From positions 124,001 through 188,000 of the forward strand of contig NZ_CP156675.1 of assembly GCF_039851965.1 (NCBI RefSeq): a stretch of DNA of 64,000 nt, given 5' to 3'. The DNA is from Pseudalkalibacillus hwajinpoensis (GTDB lineage: Bacteria > Bacillota > Bacilli > Bacillales > Guptibacillaceae). Positions within the stretch are counted from its first letter, which is position 1. The number at the start of each line of letters is the position of its first letter. Below are positions 33,508 through 41,982 of this stretch, in pieces. The position numbers and the translations under genes were made by a program. The notes under the pieces were generated by a model. It saw only the letters and a list, made by a program, of their open reading frames with translations. It searched no databases and was not told where the DNA came from.

Positions 33508-35265
33508 GTGAATAGCATTCAAAGCCGTTTGTTGCTCATGTTGGTCATCTTTATCCTTCTCCCCTATTTTTTATCTGTGCTGCTCATTTATGGCTACACT
33601 AAAAATAGTGTAGAAAAGCATGAACTTGCCAATAGCCAGGGGCAGATAGAAGATAGCTCAGAGGAATTGCAGCAATACCTTAATGAAATGTTGAGTCTCC
33701 CTTACCTATTGTATCGTGACGAGGATTTGTTCCGTATTTTTAAAAATGAAGTGGAAGATTCCAGTTATTTAGAAAAAAGTATTCAGAATTTTTACTTGAT
33801 GCGTAAGGAAATCCGTCAAGTGCGTTTCTATATGGATAAAGGAAACGAGTCATTCACTGTTTATAACGCTATGGTAAGTGCTCGTAAATCAAAGCCTGAT
33901 TTCTTAAAGCAACCTTATATTAAACAACTATACAAATCGAATGTCAAACATATCATTGAGCCGCCACATCCCATAGAGAATTATAATAATGCAGCAATGG
34001 TGCCACAATCTGATCAAACAAAAGTAATTACCCTTCATCATAAAATGACCAATGTATTTACGGAGGAATTTCTGGGGGTCATCTCTATGGATGTTGAACT
34101 GAATAAAATTGCTCAAATTGCCAATGACTTGATGGAAGAAAAAGAGGAGTCTGTGTACCTCTTAAATGAAAATGATCAAGTGATTTACAGTAGTGACACT
34201 GAGCTGATCGGCCACCCTGCTTCTACAAAGTTAAAAACACAGCTGCAACAAGAAGAGGGGGAGAACGAGGATATCCTCCTATCTAAAACATTATCAGCCC
34301 CATTAAATGAATGGAAAATAGTGAAAGTCACCCCTAGAGAAGTTCTGTTCCATGAGGTGCGACAAACCGCTTATAAAAGTATTGTGGTCGGTTTAGGAGT
34401 TGGAGTCTTAGGGTTTATAATGATCAGTGTGATTACCTATAAAATCACTCATCCGATAAGGCGACTTACCAAAAAGGTGCGTACCATTGACGGTGGTCAT
34501 ACCAAGGTGCCTTTTGATGACAGAAGAAATGATGAGATCGGTTATTTGGAAAAGCATATGAAAGATATGATGGACCGCATTAACCTCCACATTGACCGGG
34601 AATATAAGCTGGAAATTGAAAATAAGGAAAACCAGTTAAGAGCCTTAAAGTCACAAGTGAATCCGCATTTCCTATTCAATGCTCTTCAATCCATCGGTGC
34701 TGTGGCTTTAAGATCAAATGCTCCAAATGTGTATCAGCTGGTGATATCATTATCAAAGATGATGCGATATTCTATGCAAGCGAACGAATGGGTAAAAGTC
34801 AAAGAGGAGATAAACTATATAGAAAGCTACCTTTCCCTGCAAATGGAACGGTTCCGTCATGATATTCATTATTCCATTGAGATAAGTCCTAAGGTATTGG
34901 AAATGAAGATTCCCAGCGTAATTCTGCAGCCACTTGTTGAGAATTTCTTTAAGCACAGTTACGAAGAGGGGTTTACCGATGCCCATTTAAGAATTTCCGG
35001 GAAAATGAAACGCGAATTCCTTTATTTTATAGTAGAAGATGATGGAGCAAGCCTGTCAGACAATGAACTTCAAGCATTAAGAAAAAACATTTATACATCT
35101 TCTCACAAAGGGGCGTACGCAAAAGAACATATTGGTCTGAAAAATATCAAAGATCGGCTGGTTCTTAATTACGGAGAAAAAGCGGGGATGAAAGTGGATA
35201 CGAATCAAGGACAGGGTTTTACAGTGGAGATTTTCATCCCTGTCGATAACAAGATTACTGAATAA
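33508..35265 (+). CDS. YesM-type sensor histidine kinase
   Basis: 585 residues. A membrane helix at about 8-30, a large extracellular sensor domain (about 32-290), a second helix near 292-315, a HAMP segment, then a LytS/YesM-type kinase with SQVNPHFLFNALQSIGAVAL (phosphoacceptor His387). A HATPase domain follows with LQPLVENFFKHS (N box) and KEHIGLKNIKDRL. Such kinases pair with AraC-type response regulators and sense carbohydrates, often through a binding protein. The response regulator follows at 35309 and a binding lipoprotein after it. GTG start with AAAGGGG. Confidence 0.9.
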   Translation: MNSIQSRLLLMLVIFILLPYFLSVLLIYGYTKNSVEKHELANSQGQIEDSSEELQQYLNEMLSLPYLLYRDEDLFRIFKNEVEDSSYLEKSIQNFYLMRKEIRQVRFYMDKGNESFTVYNAMVSARKSKPDFLKQPYIKQLYKSNVKHIIEPPHPIENYNNAAMVPQSDQTKVITLHHKMTNVFTEEFLGVISMDVELNKIAQIANDLMEEKEESVYLLNENDQVIYSSDTELIGHPASTKLKTQLQQEEGENEDILLSKTLSAPLNEWKIVKVTPREVLFHEVRQTAYKSIVVGLGVGVLGFIMISVITYKITHPIRRLTKKVRTIDGGHTKVPFDDRRNDEIGYLEKHMKDMMDRINLHIDREYKLEIENKENQLRALKSQVNPHFLFNALQSIGAVALRSNAPNVYQLVISLSKMMRYSMQANEWVKVKEEINYIESYLSLQMERFRHDIHYSIEISPKVLEMKIPSVILQPLVENFFKHSYEEGFTDAHLRISGKMKREFLYFIVEDDGASLSDNELQALRKNIYTSSHKGAYAKEHIGLKNIKDRLVLNYGEKAGMKVDTNQGQGFTVEIFIPVDNKITE

Positions 35266-35308
35266 CTCTCCCCAGTGGGAATTCGTTTTATAGAAGGAGG
35301 AAAAAGGT

Positions 35309-36496
35309 GTGAAGGTGTTAATTGTTGACGATGAAGTGAATGTACTTGAAGTCATTCGATTTTTAGGTGAATGGGAAACTCACGGTGTAACGGAGATCTT
35401 AGAAGCTAGTCAAGGGGAAGAAGCAAAAACAATTATAGAAGAAGAAAATCCAGAAATCGTTTTTACGGATATTAAAATGCCTGGTATGAACGGAATGGAA
35501 CTCATCCAATGGCTGAATTCTATCTCCTACCAAGGGAAAGTCATCTTAATAACGGGGTATAATGACTACTCTTTCATGCGCCAAGCCATTAAACACAATA
35601 GTTTTGATTATTTGTTGAAGCCTATCGAAGCAGACGCTTTCAATGAAACTTTGAAGGAGGCTGTCGAGACCTGGAAGAAGGAAGAGCAGGAACGTCAATC
35701 AGATGAACCGCTGGATGAGGACTACGTAAAATTAAGGTTGGACCAGATTGTCACGGCAGCTTGCATGGGAGAACCTTTCGACGTGAATGATCTCCTGCCC
35801 TCACTGCCAGCAACTGAGGTTTATGAAATGACATTGCTTTCTTTTTATCACATGCATCATGCTGAACCGTACATAAAATCATTGGCTGATAAACTCATAG
35901 AGCAAAAATTAGGAAATGCATTCTCGCTTCAAAACGACCGTAACCTTTGTCTTGTTTTAACTTTGGAGAATGAATGGGTCACGGTAGAAGAATGGATGAG
36001 CGAGAATTTTGATATCCCTGTTCGTCTTGTGACCAGCGAACACCCACAGCCCTTAAGGAAGCTATCAAGTTCGTTCCGGGATCTACAGGTAGCCTTGGAC
36101 CATCATCAATACCGGTCTATTCATCGCCTAGAAGATTTGAATAACGCTCGCCGTATGAAGGACATCGTGTCCTATGTTGACACCTATTATATGGAAGAGT
36201 TGAGTTTGGAAAAATTATCAAATTTATTTTTCTTCAGTCGTGAGCATATCTCCCGTAAGTTCAAACAGGAGACCGGTCTACCTTTGTCAAAATACGTAAC
36301 GAAACTTAGAATCCACCAGGCGAAATGCTGGTTAAGAGATACGGATGAAACGATTTATTGTATCTCCTTATTGCTGGGTTATCAGGATGAGAAGTACTTT
36401 TCCAAACTGTTCAAAAAAGTGACAGGTTTAACACCTTTCGAGTTTAGAAACAGGAACAAAATGAAATGGCAAGAAGAACATTCAGCTTATGTGTAA
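35309..36496 (+). CDS. YesN-type response regulator with AraC DNA-binding domain
   Basis: 395 residues. The receiver domain (1-120) has IVDDE, the phosphoacceptor Asp54 in FTDIKMPGMNG, and LLKPIEAD. A middle region of variable sequence follows, then a C-terminal AraC domain (about 290-390) with two HTH motifs: LSLEKLSNLFFFSREHISRK and ETIYCISLLLGYQDEKYFSK. AraC domains usually activate. The likely target is the sacB-levB pair downstream, whose promoter has a poor -35 region. GTG start, AAGGAGGAAAA upstream. Confidence 0.9.
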   Translation: MKVLIVDDEVNVLEVIRFLGEWETHGVTEILEASQGEEAKTIIEEENPEIVFTDIKMPGMNGMELIQWLNSISYQGKVILITGYNDYSFMRQAIKHNSFDYLLKPIEADAFNETLKEAVETWKKEEQERQSDEPLDEDYVKLRLDQIVTAACMGEPFDVNDLLPSLPATEVYEMTLLSFYHMHHAEPYIKSLADKLIEQKLGNAFSLQNDRNLCLVLTLENEWVTVEEWMSENFDIPVRLVTSEHPQPLRKLSSSFRDLQVALDHHQYRSIHRLEDLNNARRMKDIVSYVDTYYMEELSLEKLSNLFFFSREHISRKFKQETGLPLSKYVTKLRIHQAKCWLRDTDETIYCISLLLGYQDEKYFSKLFKKVTGLTPFEFRNRNKMKWQEEHSAYV

Positions 36497-36514
36497 AAAC
36501 TCTGAGGTGATGGA

Positions 36515-37780
36515 ATGACAAAAAAGATTCTTCATATCGGTTTAATTGGTCTGCTTCTTTCTGCATGCCAGTCAAATTCTCCAGTAGAGGAAGTGACAAA
36601 AGAACCACAAAAAGTCACCCTGAAAATTCGGAACCCTAAAATCGAAATTGCCTCCCCTTTTGAACGGATGGTTCGTGTTTATGAAGAAGAGCATCCCGGT
36701 GTCGAAATCGAAGTTCATACAGTAGGAGGGGCACTAGATGATTTCTCTGACTTGAAAGCCCAGATGGCGGCTGGAGAGGGGCCGGACATCTTCACAAATC
36801 CAGGTTATGAAAGCGCCCGATTATGGAAGAATTATTTAGAGGATCTCTCTGATCAACCCTGGGTGAATGAAGCTTATGAAAATTCCCTGGAGCCTATAAC
36901 GATTGATGGCAGCATTTACGGAATGCCAATGAACTTGGAAGGTTATGGTTTTATTTATAACAAAGACTTATTTGCTGAAGCCGGCATCGAATCCCTTCCT
37001 TCCACTTTATCTGAATTAAAAGCTGCGGCAGAGAAATTGCAAAGAGCTGGGATTACTCCATTTGCCACTGGATATTATGAAAAGTGGAAGCTGGGCGACC
37101 ACTTGATAAATATTGCTTTTGCCCGGCAAGAAGATCCTGCTGCTTTTATAAAAGGGTTAAATAACGGAACAAAATCTATTGAAAACAATTCAAAGTTCAA
37201 GGACCTCATAAAGTTACTGGATGTCACAGTTAAGTACGGGGGGGAAGAACCTCTATCCACTGATTACACGATGGAGATCCATAAATTCGCATCAGGAAGA
37301 GCAGCGATGATTTTACAGGGTAATTGGATCCAACCAATGATTGATCAACGTTCTCCCCACATGAACATTGGCATTCTTCCGGTTCCAATTAATGATAAAC
37401 AGGAGAAGAATCCATTAGTAGTGAATACTCCTAGTTATTGGGTGATCAATAAACAAACGACCCCGGAAAAGAAAAAAGAAGCTAAAAAATTTTTGAATTG
37501 GATGGTTCACTCGAAACAGGGACAGCGGTTTTTTACCGAAGAGCTAAAGTTCATCCCGGCTTTTAAGCACCTCGAGGTAAAAGAATCCGGCCCGTTGGCC
37601 AATGAAATCATGCGATTTTATGATGATGAGCGTACAGTATCCTCCAAGTGGATCAATTTCCCAACGGGTATGCGGGAAGAATTCGGATACACTACCCAAC
37701 AGTATATAAAAAATGAATTAAGCAGGAAACAGTTGTTGCAAGCCTATCAGAAATCCTGGGAGCAAGCTCAGAGGAAGTGA
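36515..37780 (+). CDS. Orphan CUT1-type sugar-binding lipoprotein
   Basis: 421 residues. The lipobox is LLSAC with Cys18. The family 1 extracellular solute-binding fold is shown by KAQMAAGEGPDIFTNPG, IYGMPMNLEGYGFIYNKDLF, GRAAMILQGNWIQPM and LVVNTPSYWVINKQT. No permease or ATPase of the CUT1 class accompanies it: the next gene is sacB. It starts 18 bases after the response regulator and is co-transcribed with the two-component system, which suggests a sensing subunit for the kinase rather than a transport component (inference). It may also work with a distant importer. Confidence 0.85.
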   Translation: MTKKILHIGLIGLLLSACQSNSPVEEVTKEPQKVTLKIRNPKIEIASPFERMVRVYEEEHPGVEIEVHTVGGALDDFSDLKAQMAAGEGPDIFTNPGYESARLWKNYLEDLSDQPWVNEAYENSLEPITIDGSIYGMPMNLEGYGFIYNKDLFAEAGIESLPSTLSELKAAAEKLQRAGITPFATGYYEKWKLGDHLINIAFARQEDPAAFIKGLNNGTKSIENNSKFKDLIKLLDVTVKYGGEEPLSTDYTMEIHKFASGRAAMILQGNWIQPMIDQRSPHMNIGILPVPINDKQEKNPLVVNTPSYWVINKQTTPEKKKEAKKFLNWMVHSKQGQRFFTEELKFIPAFKHLEVKESGPLANEIMRFYDDERTVSSKWINFPTGMREEFGYTTQQYIKNELSRKQLLQAYQKSWEQAQRK

Positions 37781-37869
37781 GCATGCTCTCAGGATTTTTG
37801 GATTCTCTTCATCAATTCACGACTAAATTCATATCAATATCGTCCATATCCAATTTCCAAAAACTCTCT

Positions 37870-37902
37870 TATACTTTTAATTGTACTTAGGTCGGGCCCG
37901 AC
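37870..37902 (+). promoter_or_regulatory. sacB promoter with a 12-bp palindrome
   Basis: A TATACT -10 element (37870-37875) has no good -35 partner, which suggests dependence on an activator. GTCGGGCCCGAC, a perfect 12-base palindrome, lies at 37891-37902, about where transcription starts or just past it, a repressor-type position. It does not resemble the SacY/SacT RAT antiterminator site of Bacillus subtilis sacB. Confidence 0.5.
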
Positions 37903-37926
37903 AAAAAACATTCTAGGGGGAAAAAC

Positions 37927-39402
37927 ATGAATCTGAAACGTCTTGCCAAACAAGCGACGGTATTGACACTCAGCACAGTCATTCTAGCAGGGGGAAGCGA
38001 TCTCGCCCATGCGGAGCCAAAAGCTCCAGAAGATTATAAAGAGGACTATGGCACTTCTCATATCACTCGTGCTGATATGAAGGATATGATCAAACAGCAT
38101 GGGGATGAGGATTACACTGTACCAAAATTCGATGCATCAACCATTCAAAACATCCCTTCCGCTACAAGGGTTAATGAAGAAGGAAAAGAAATTAAATTGG
38201 ATGTGTGGGATACATGGCCTCTTCAAAACGCGGACGGAACTGTAGCGGAATATAAAGGATATCATATCCTTTTTGGTTTAGCTGGTAAACCTGGAAATCC
38301 TGAAGACACATTTATTTATTTGTTCTACAAAAAAGCGGATGAAACATCAATCGACGCTTGGAAAAATGCGGGACGTGTATTTGACGAAAATGATAAGTTC
38401 GAAGCAAACGATAAATACTTAAAAAATCAATCAGAAGAATGGTCTGGTTCTGCCACGTTCACTTCTGACGGAGAAATTCGCTTGTTTTATACAAACCGTA
38501 CTGATTTTAACGTAGATAAAGAGCTTTACGGAAAACAAACATTGACAACTGCACAAGTAAATATCTCTGAACTAAAAGCGGGAACTCTTCAAGTGGACGG
38601 TGTCGAAGATCATAAATCAATCTTTGAAGGCGGCGACGGATCCGTTTATCAAAATGTACAGCAAGCTTTTGGAGGCGATGAGATAAACTGGAAGGAAAAC
38701 CATACCTTCAGAGACCCTCACTATATTGAGGAAAATGGTCACAAATATCTTGTATTTGAAGCAAATACAGGAACAGACTATGGGTACTCTGGAGAGAAGT
38801 CTCTCTACAATCAGGCCTATTACGGCAACAGCAACCATTTCTTCCAGAACGAAAAAGAGCAGCTCTTGAATAGCCCTAAAAAAGAGTATGCTGAGCTAGC
38901 GAATGGTGCTGTCGGAATTATTGAAATCACTGACGATTATAAATTGAAAAAAGTCATGAAGCCTTTGGTTGCCTCTAATACAGTAACAGATGAAATTGAA
39001 CGCCCGAACATTTTCAAACAAGATGGCAAATGGTATCTATTCACAAGTGCCCGCGGATCTAAGATGACGATTGATGGCATTGATAACGAAGATATCTACT
39101 TGCTTGGTTATGTATCAAACTCTCTAAACGGCACATTTAAGCCAATGAACAAAACAGGTATTGTTCTTCACCACGACCTTGATCCATATGATATCACTTG
39201 GAACTACGCGCACTACCTAATCCCTCAGGAAGGTACGGACGAAACCGTAGTTACTAGTTATATGACAAACAGAGGATACTTTGAAGATCATAAGTCCACA
39301 TTTGCTCCAAGCTTTAAAGTAGAGCTGAATGGTAAGAAATCATCTGTTGTTGAAGATAGCATACTTGAGCAAGGTCAAATCAAACTGCATGATGAAGAGT
39401 AA
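37927..39402 (+). CDS. sacB: Levansucrase
   Basis: A 491-residue secreted GH68 enzyme that builds levan from sucrose and can hydrolyse sucrose. The signal peptide ends near AHA (28). Catalytic residues are in place: nucleophile Asp95 in VWDTWPLQ, transition-state Asp263 in FRDPHY, and acid/base Glu358 in DEIERPNIF. Length and motifs are those of Bacillus SacB. ATG with AGGGGGAAAAAC. Strong terminator downstream, then levB. Confidence 0.95.
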   Translation: MNLKRLAKQATVLTLSTVILAGGSDLAHAEPKAPEDYKEDYGTSHITRADMKDMIKQHGDEDYTVPKFDASTIQNIPSATRVNEEGKEIKLDVWDTWPLQNADGTVAEYKGYHILFGLAGKPGNPEDTFIYLFYKKADETSIDAWKNAGRVFDENDKFEANDKYLKNQSEEWSGSATFTSDGEIRLFYTNRTDFNVDKELYGKQTLTTAQVNISELKAGTLQVDGVEDHKSIFEGGDGSVYQNVQQAFGGDEINWKENHTFRDPHYIEENGHKYLVFEANTGTDYGYSGEKSLYNQAYYGNSNHFFQNEKEQLLNSPKKEYAELANGAVGIIEITDDYKLKKVMKPLVASNTVTDEIERPNIFKQDGKWYLFTSARGSKMTIDGIDNEDIYLLGYVSNSLNGTFKPMNKTGIVLHHDLDPYDITWNYAHYLIPQEGTDETVVTSYMTNRGYFEDHKSTFAPSFKVELNGKKSSVVEDSILEQGQIKLHDEE

Positions 39403-39416
39403 AATTTCGATGAGAA

Positions 39417-39452
39417 GAAAATGCCGGGATCATTCGGCATTTTCTTTTTTTT
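39417..39452 (+). terminator. Terminator after sacB
   Basis: AAAATGCCG and CGGCATTTT form a nine-base stem followed by CTTTTTTTT. It partly separates sacB from levB. Confidence 0.9.
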
Positions 39453-39484
39453 ATCATAAGCAAAAGATATGGAGGTAAGGAAAT

Positions 39485-41053
39485 ATGAATGTTTTTAAAA
39501 ATCATCCGAGAATGTGGCTGGGAGCCTCCTTCCTCATCCTTCTTTTTTTAGCTCTTATACTTTACATGTGGCAACAGAATAATTCTAAGGTATCTCCAGG
39601 TCCTAATTCAGAAAAGGAGCCGTACTCATATCGGGCGAATTATCATTTCACAGCTCCCGACAATTGGAAAAATGACCCGCAAAGACCCATCTATTTTAAT
39701 GGGAAGTATCACTACTATTACCTCTATAACAAAGATTATCCGGTAGGAAACGGAACGGAATGGCGCCATGCGACCTCTAAAGATCTGGTTCACTGGAACG
39801 ACGAAGGTGTTGCTATCATGAAATACACAGATGAAAACGGCGATCCATGGTCCGGATCTGTGGTGGTGGATTATCAAAATACAGCCGGTTTTGGGAAAGA
39901 CGCCATTGTGGCTGTAGTAACCCAGCCGTCCGCAAATGGTCAGCAAGAGCAATACCTCTGGTATAGCACCGATGATGGTCAATCGTTCTCCCGTTACAAG
40001 AACAAACCCATTATGACAAATCCTGGAACAGAAGCCTTTAGAGATCCTAAAATTATTTGGGAGGAGAAGTCAAAAAAATGGGTCATGTTAATGGCGGAGG
40101 GGTCAAAAATCGGTTTTTATAAATCTGAAAACCTGAAAGACTGGCATTACACAGGCGGGTTCCAGACTGAAAATATCGGACTGATCGAGTGTCCAGACCT
40201 ATTTCAAATGCGCGCTGATGACGGCAGCATAAAGTGGGTAATGGGCGTTAGTGCAAACGGCCAGGCCAAAGGAAAACCAAACGCGTATGCGTATTGGGTC
40301 GGTCATTATAATGGTAAAACCTTTGTTCCCGATCATGAGGAGCCTGAGTGGCTTGATTACGGTTTTGATTGGTATGCGGGGGTAACCTTTGAAGACGGAA
40401 AAAGTGAAGATAAGCTCGATCACCGCTATGCATTAGCATGGATGAACAACTGGGGGTATGCGAATAACACTCCGACGTTAGAAGAAGGTTTTAATGGCCA
40501 GGACTCGATTGTCAGAAAAATAGAATTGAAGAGAGATGAACAAGGTAGTTATTTTCTTGCTTCCCAGCCAAATAAAGAAATCGATCAACTGATACAGTCT
40601 ACTGATACCTATCCTAAGCTCAAGGTTGCTGGCTCAAAGACACTTGATATCAAGGGAGATGTCTATCAATTGGAAGCAGACATCCTCTGGTCAGAACTTA
40701 AAAATGTAGGGATCAGACTCAGGGAATCCAGCGACAAATCCCGTCATATCGATGTTGGGATTTTTCCAGAAGAAGGGTACTCCTATGTAAACCGCGGCTC
40801 TACAAATCATCCCGATGATACAAATCAGATGCTGGAAAGCCGAGCACCGGTGGATATTAATAAAAAGAGTGTTCATCTAAAAATACTAGTTGATAAGACA
40901 AGCGTTGAAGTATTTATCGACGATGGGAAAGTTGCTCACTCCAATCAAGTCTTTCCTCCCAAAGAGGACCAAGGAATTACTCTTTTCTCTGAAGGTGGAA
41001 AGGCAATTTTTGAAAATGTAGCAATTAAGCATATGGGTTCCATCCATGACTAA
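39485..41053 (+). CDS. levB: GH32 endolevanase, LevB type
   Basis: 522 residues. An N-terminal membrane helix (about 11-29) without a clear cleavage site suggests anchoring at the cell surface. GH32 catalytic residues: Asp64 in WKNDPQRP, Asp187 in FRDPKIIW, Glu235 in IECPDLF. The WKNDPQ variant of the usual WMNDPN motif matches LevB of Bacillus subtilis, which follows sacB there as well. LevB cuts levan internally into oligosaccharides. A C-terminal beta-sandwich is complete. ATG with GGAGGTAAGG. Confidence 0.9.
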   Translation: MNVFKNHPRMWLGASFLILLFLALILYMWQQNNSKVSPGPNSEKEPYSYRANYHFTAPDNWKNDPQRPIYFNGKYHYYYLYNKDYPVGNGTEWRHATSKDLVHWNDEGVAIMKYTDENGDPWSGSVVVDYQNTAGFGKDAIVAVVTQPSANGQQEQYLWYSTDDGQSFSRYKNKPIMTNPGTEAFRDPKIIWEEKSKKWVMLMAEGSKIGFYKSENLKDWHYTGGFQTENIGLIECPDLFQMRADDGSIKWVMGVSANGQAKGKPNAYAYWVGHYNGKTFVPDHEEPEWLDYGFDWYAGVTFEDGKSEDKLDHRYALAWMNNWGYANNTPTLEEGFNGQDSIVRKIELKRDEQGSYFLASQPNKEIDQLIQSTDTYPKLKVAGSKTLDIKGDVYQLEADILWSELKNVGIRLRESSDKSRHIDVGIFPEEGYSYVNRGSTNHPDDTNQMLESRAPVDINKKSVHLKILVDKTSVEVFIDDGKVAHSNQVFPPKEDQGITLFSEGGKAIFENVAIKHMGSIHD

Positions 41054-41264
41054 CCTCTTAATAATGTTAGGAGGGTTTAGTCCCTCTTCTCTTCCCTCTT
41101 GTAGTCTCTATAATAGAAGTCTTCCAATGAAATAGGTGGTAGAGATAAAGACATTAAGTTAAACACAAAAAGGATTAGGAACCAACATCTTGCATCCTCA
41201 AAACCAAAGAATTAACGTTGAACATTCAGTAATGAAATTAACAGTACTTTAAATTCTTTTGGTT

Positions 41265-41301
41265 TAATAAGGGGGGAGTGTATGAAGCATCCCCCTTATT
41301 A
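41265..41301. other. Strong 11-bp hairpin in the gap after levB
   Basis: TAATAAGGGGG and CCCCCTTATTA pair perfectly with a 15-base loop. No T-run follows on either strand. The 930-base gap between levB and the antiporter gene otherwise contains only repeat A (41540-41697) and AT-rich sequence. Confidence 0.5.
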
Positions 41302-41539
41302 GCTCCACAATCAATTAAACTATTAACTAGCAATGTTGGAAACTCCAATCCTCTGCTCATTAAGTATTACCTACTCTAACCAGGGACTGAATTAATTATA
41401 AGATCCACTGTATTAGGACTGAATTTTGACTGGATATTCTTCATTAATACTGATATCTTATTTCACCTCATACTAATACCGTAAAGTCGGAACACCGATT
41501 ATATAGGGGGTTGTACATCTTTTCTTCTAGTATTTATTT

Positions 41540-41697
41540 AGTTCAGGGTATGGGGCGGCATGATGTGATAACCCCCTAACCCCTGTTATGATAGGGTTTT
41601 GGAACCTTACATATAAGTTTTGACTGGATTTTTCTATAAAAAGCTTAAACATCTAAAAGTCTCTCTTAAGATAATCAATCTTAAGGGAGGTTTTTTT
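41540..41697 (+). repeat. Dispersed non-coding repeat, copy A
   Basis: It shares an ordered set of words with copy B at 54945-55086: GGTATGGG, CATGATGTGATAAC, CCTAACCC, ATGATA-GGTTTT, GACTGGATTTTT, and a final terminator hairpin CTTAAGATAATCAATCTTAAG with GGAGG flanks and a T-run. The frames through it are shadows of the repeat. Confidence 0.75.
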
Positions 41698-41982
41698 ATG
41701 GTTAGATCCCGACACACTTCGAATTGTTATGCCAAAAAAAAGATAGAATTTAATGAAAAAGCCTCCTGTAGAACGATTCACACCCTATTGGCATCTTCAA
41801 TTCTAATAACTTATGGACTAAAAACTGCCCAATTAAGTAGTAAGTGGAAAATATAACCCTTGAAAATTCTCAAAATGCGTAAATAAAATTTAAAAATTCG
41901 CTTATTTGTGGTATTATGATGAAAAATGTTCTCGAATTGCGTACTTAAGGTTGTTGTTAAAAGAAAATAGGAGGAGATTGCA

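Noticed and set aside
37752..37795. Terminator-like stem CCTGGGAGC/GCTCTCAGG at the end of the binding lipoprotein gene
   Set aside because: The arms include the last codons and only five Ts follow; possible but weak, so not listed as a feature.
41620..41856. Frames beginning MTGFF in repeats A and B
   Set aside because: The similar peptides at 41620 and 55008 come from the shared repeat and its terminator hairpin, not from a gene.
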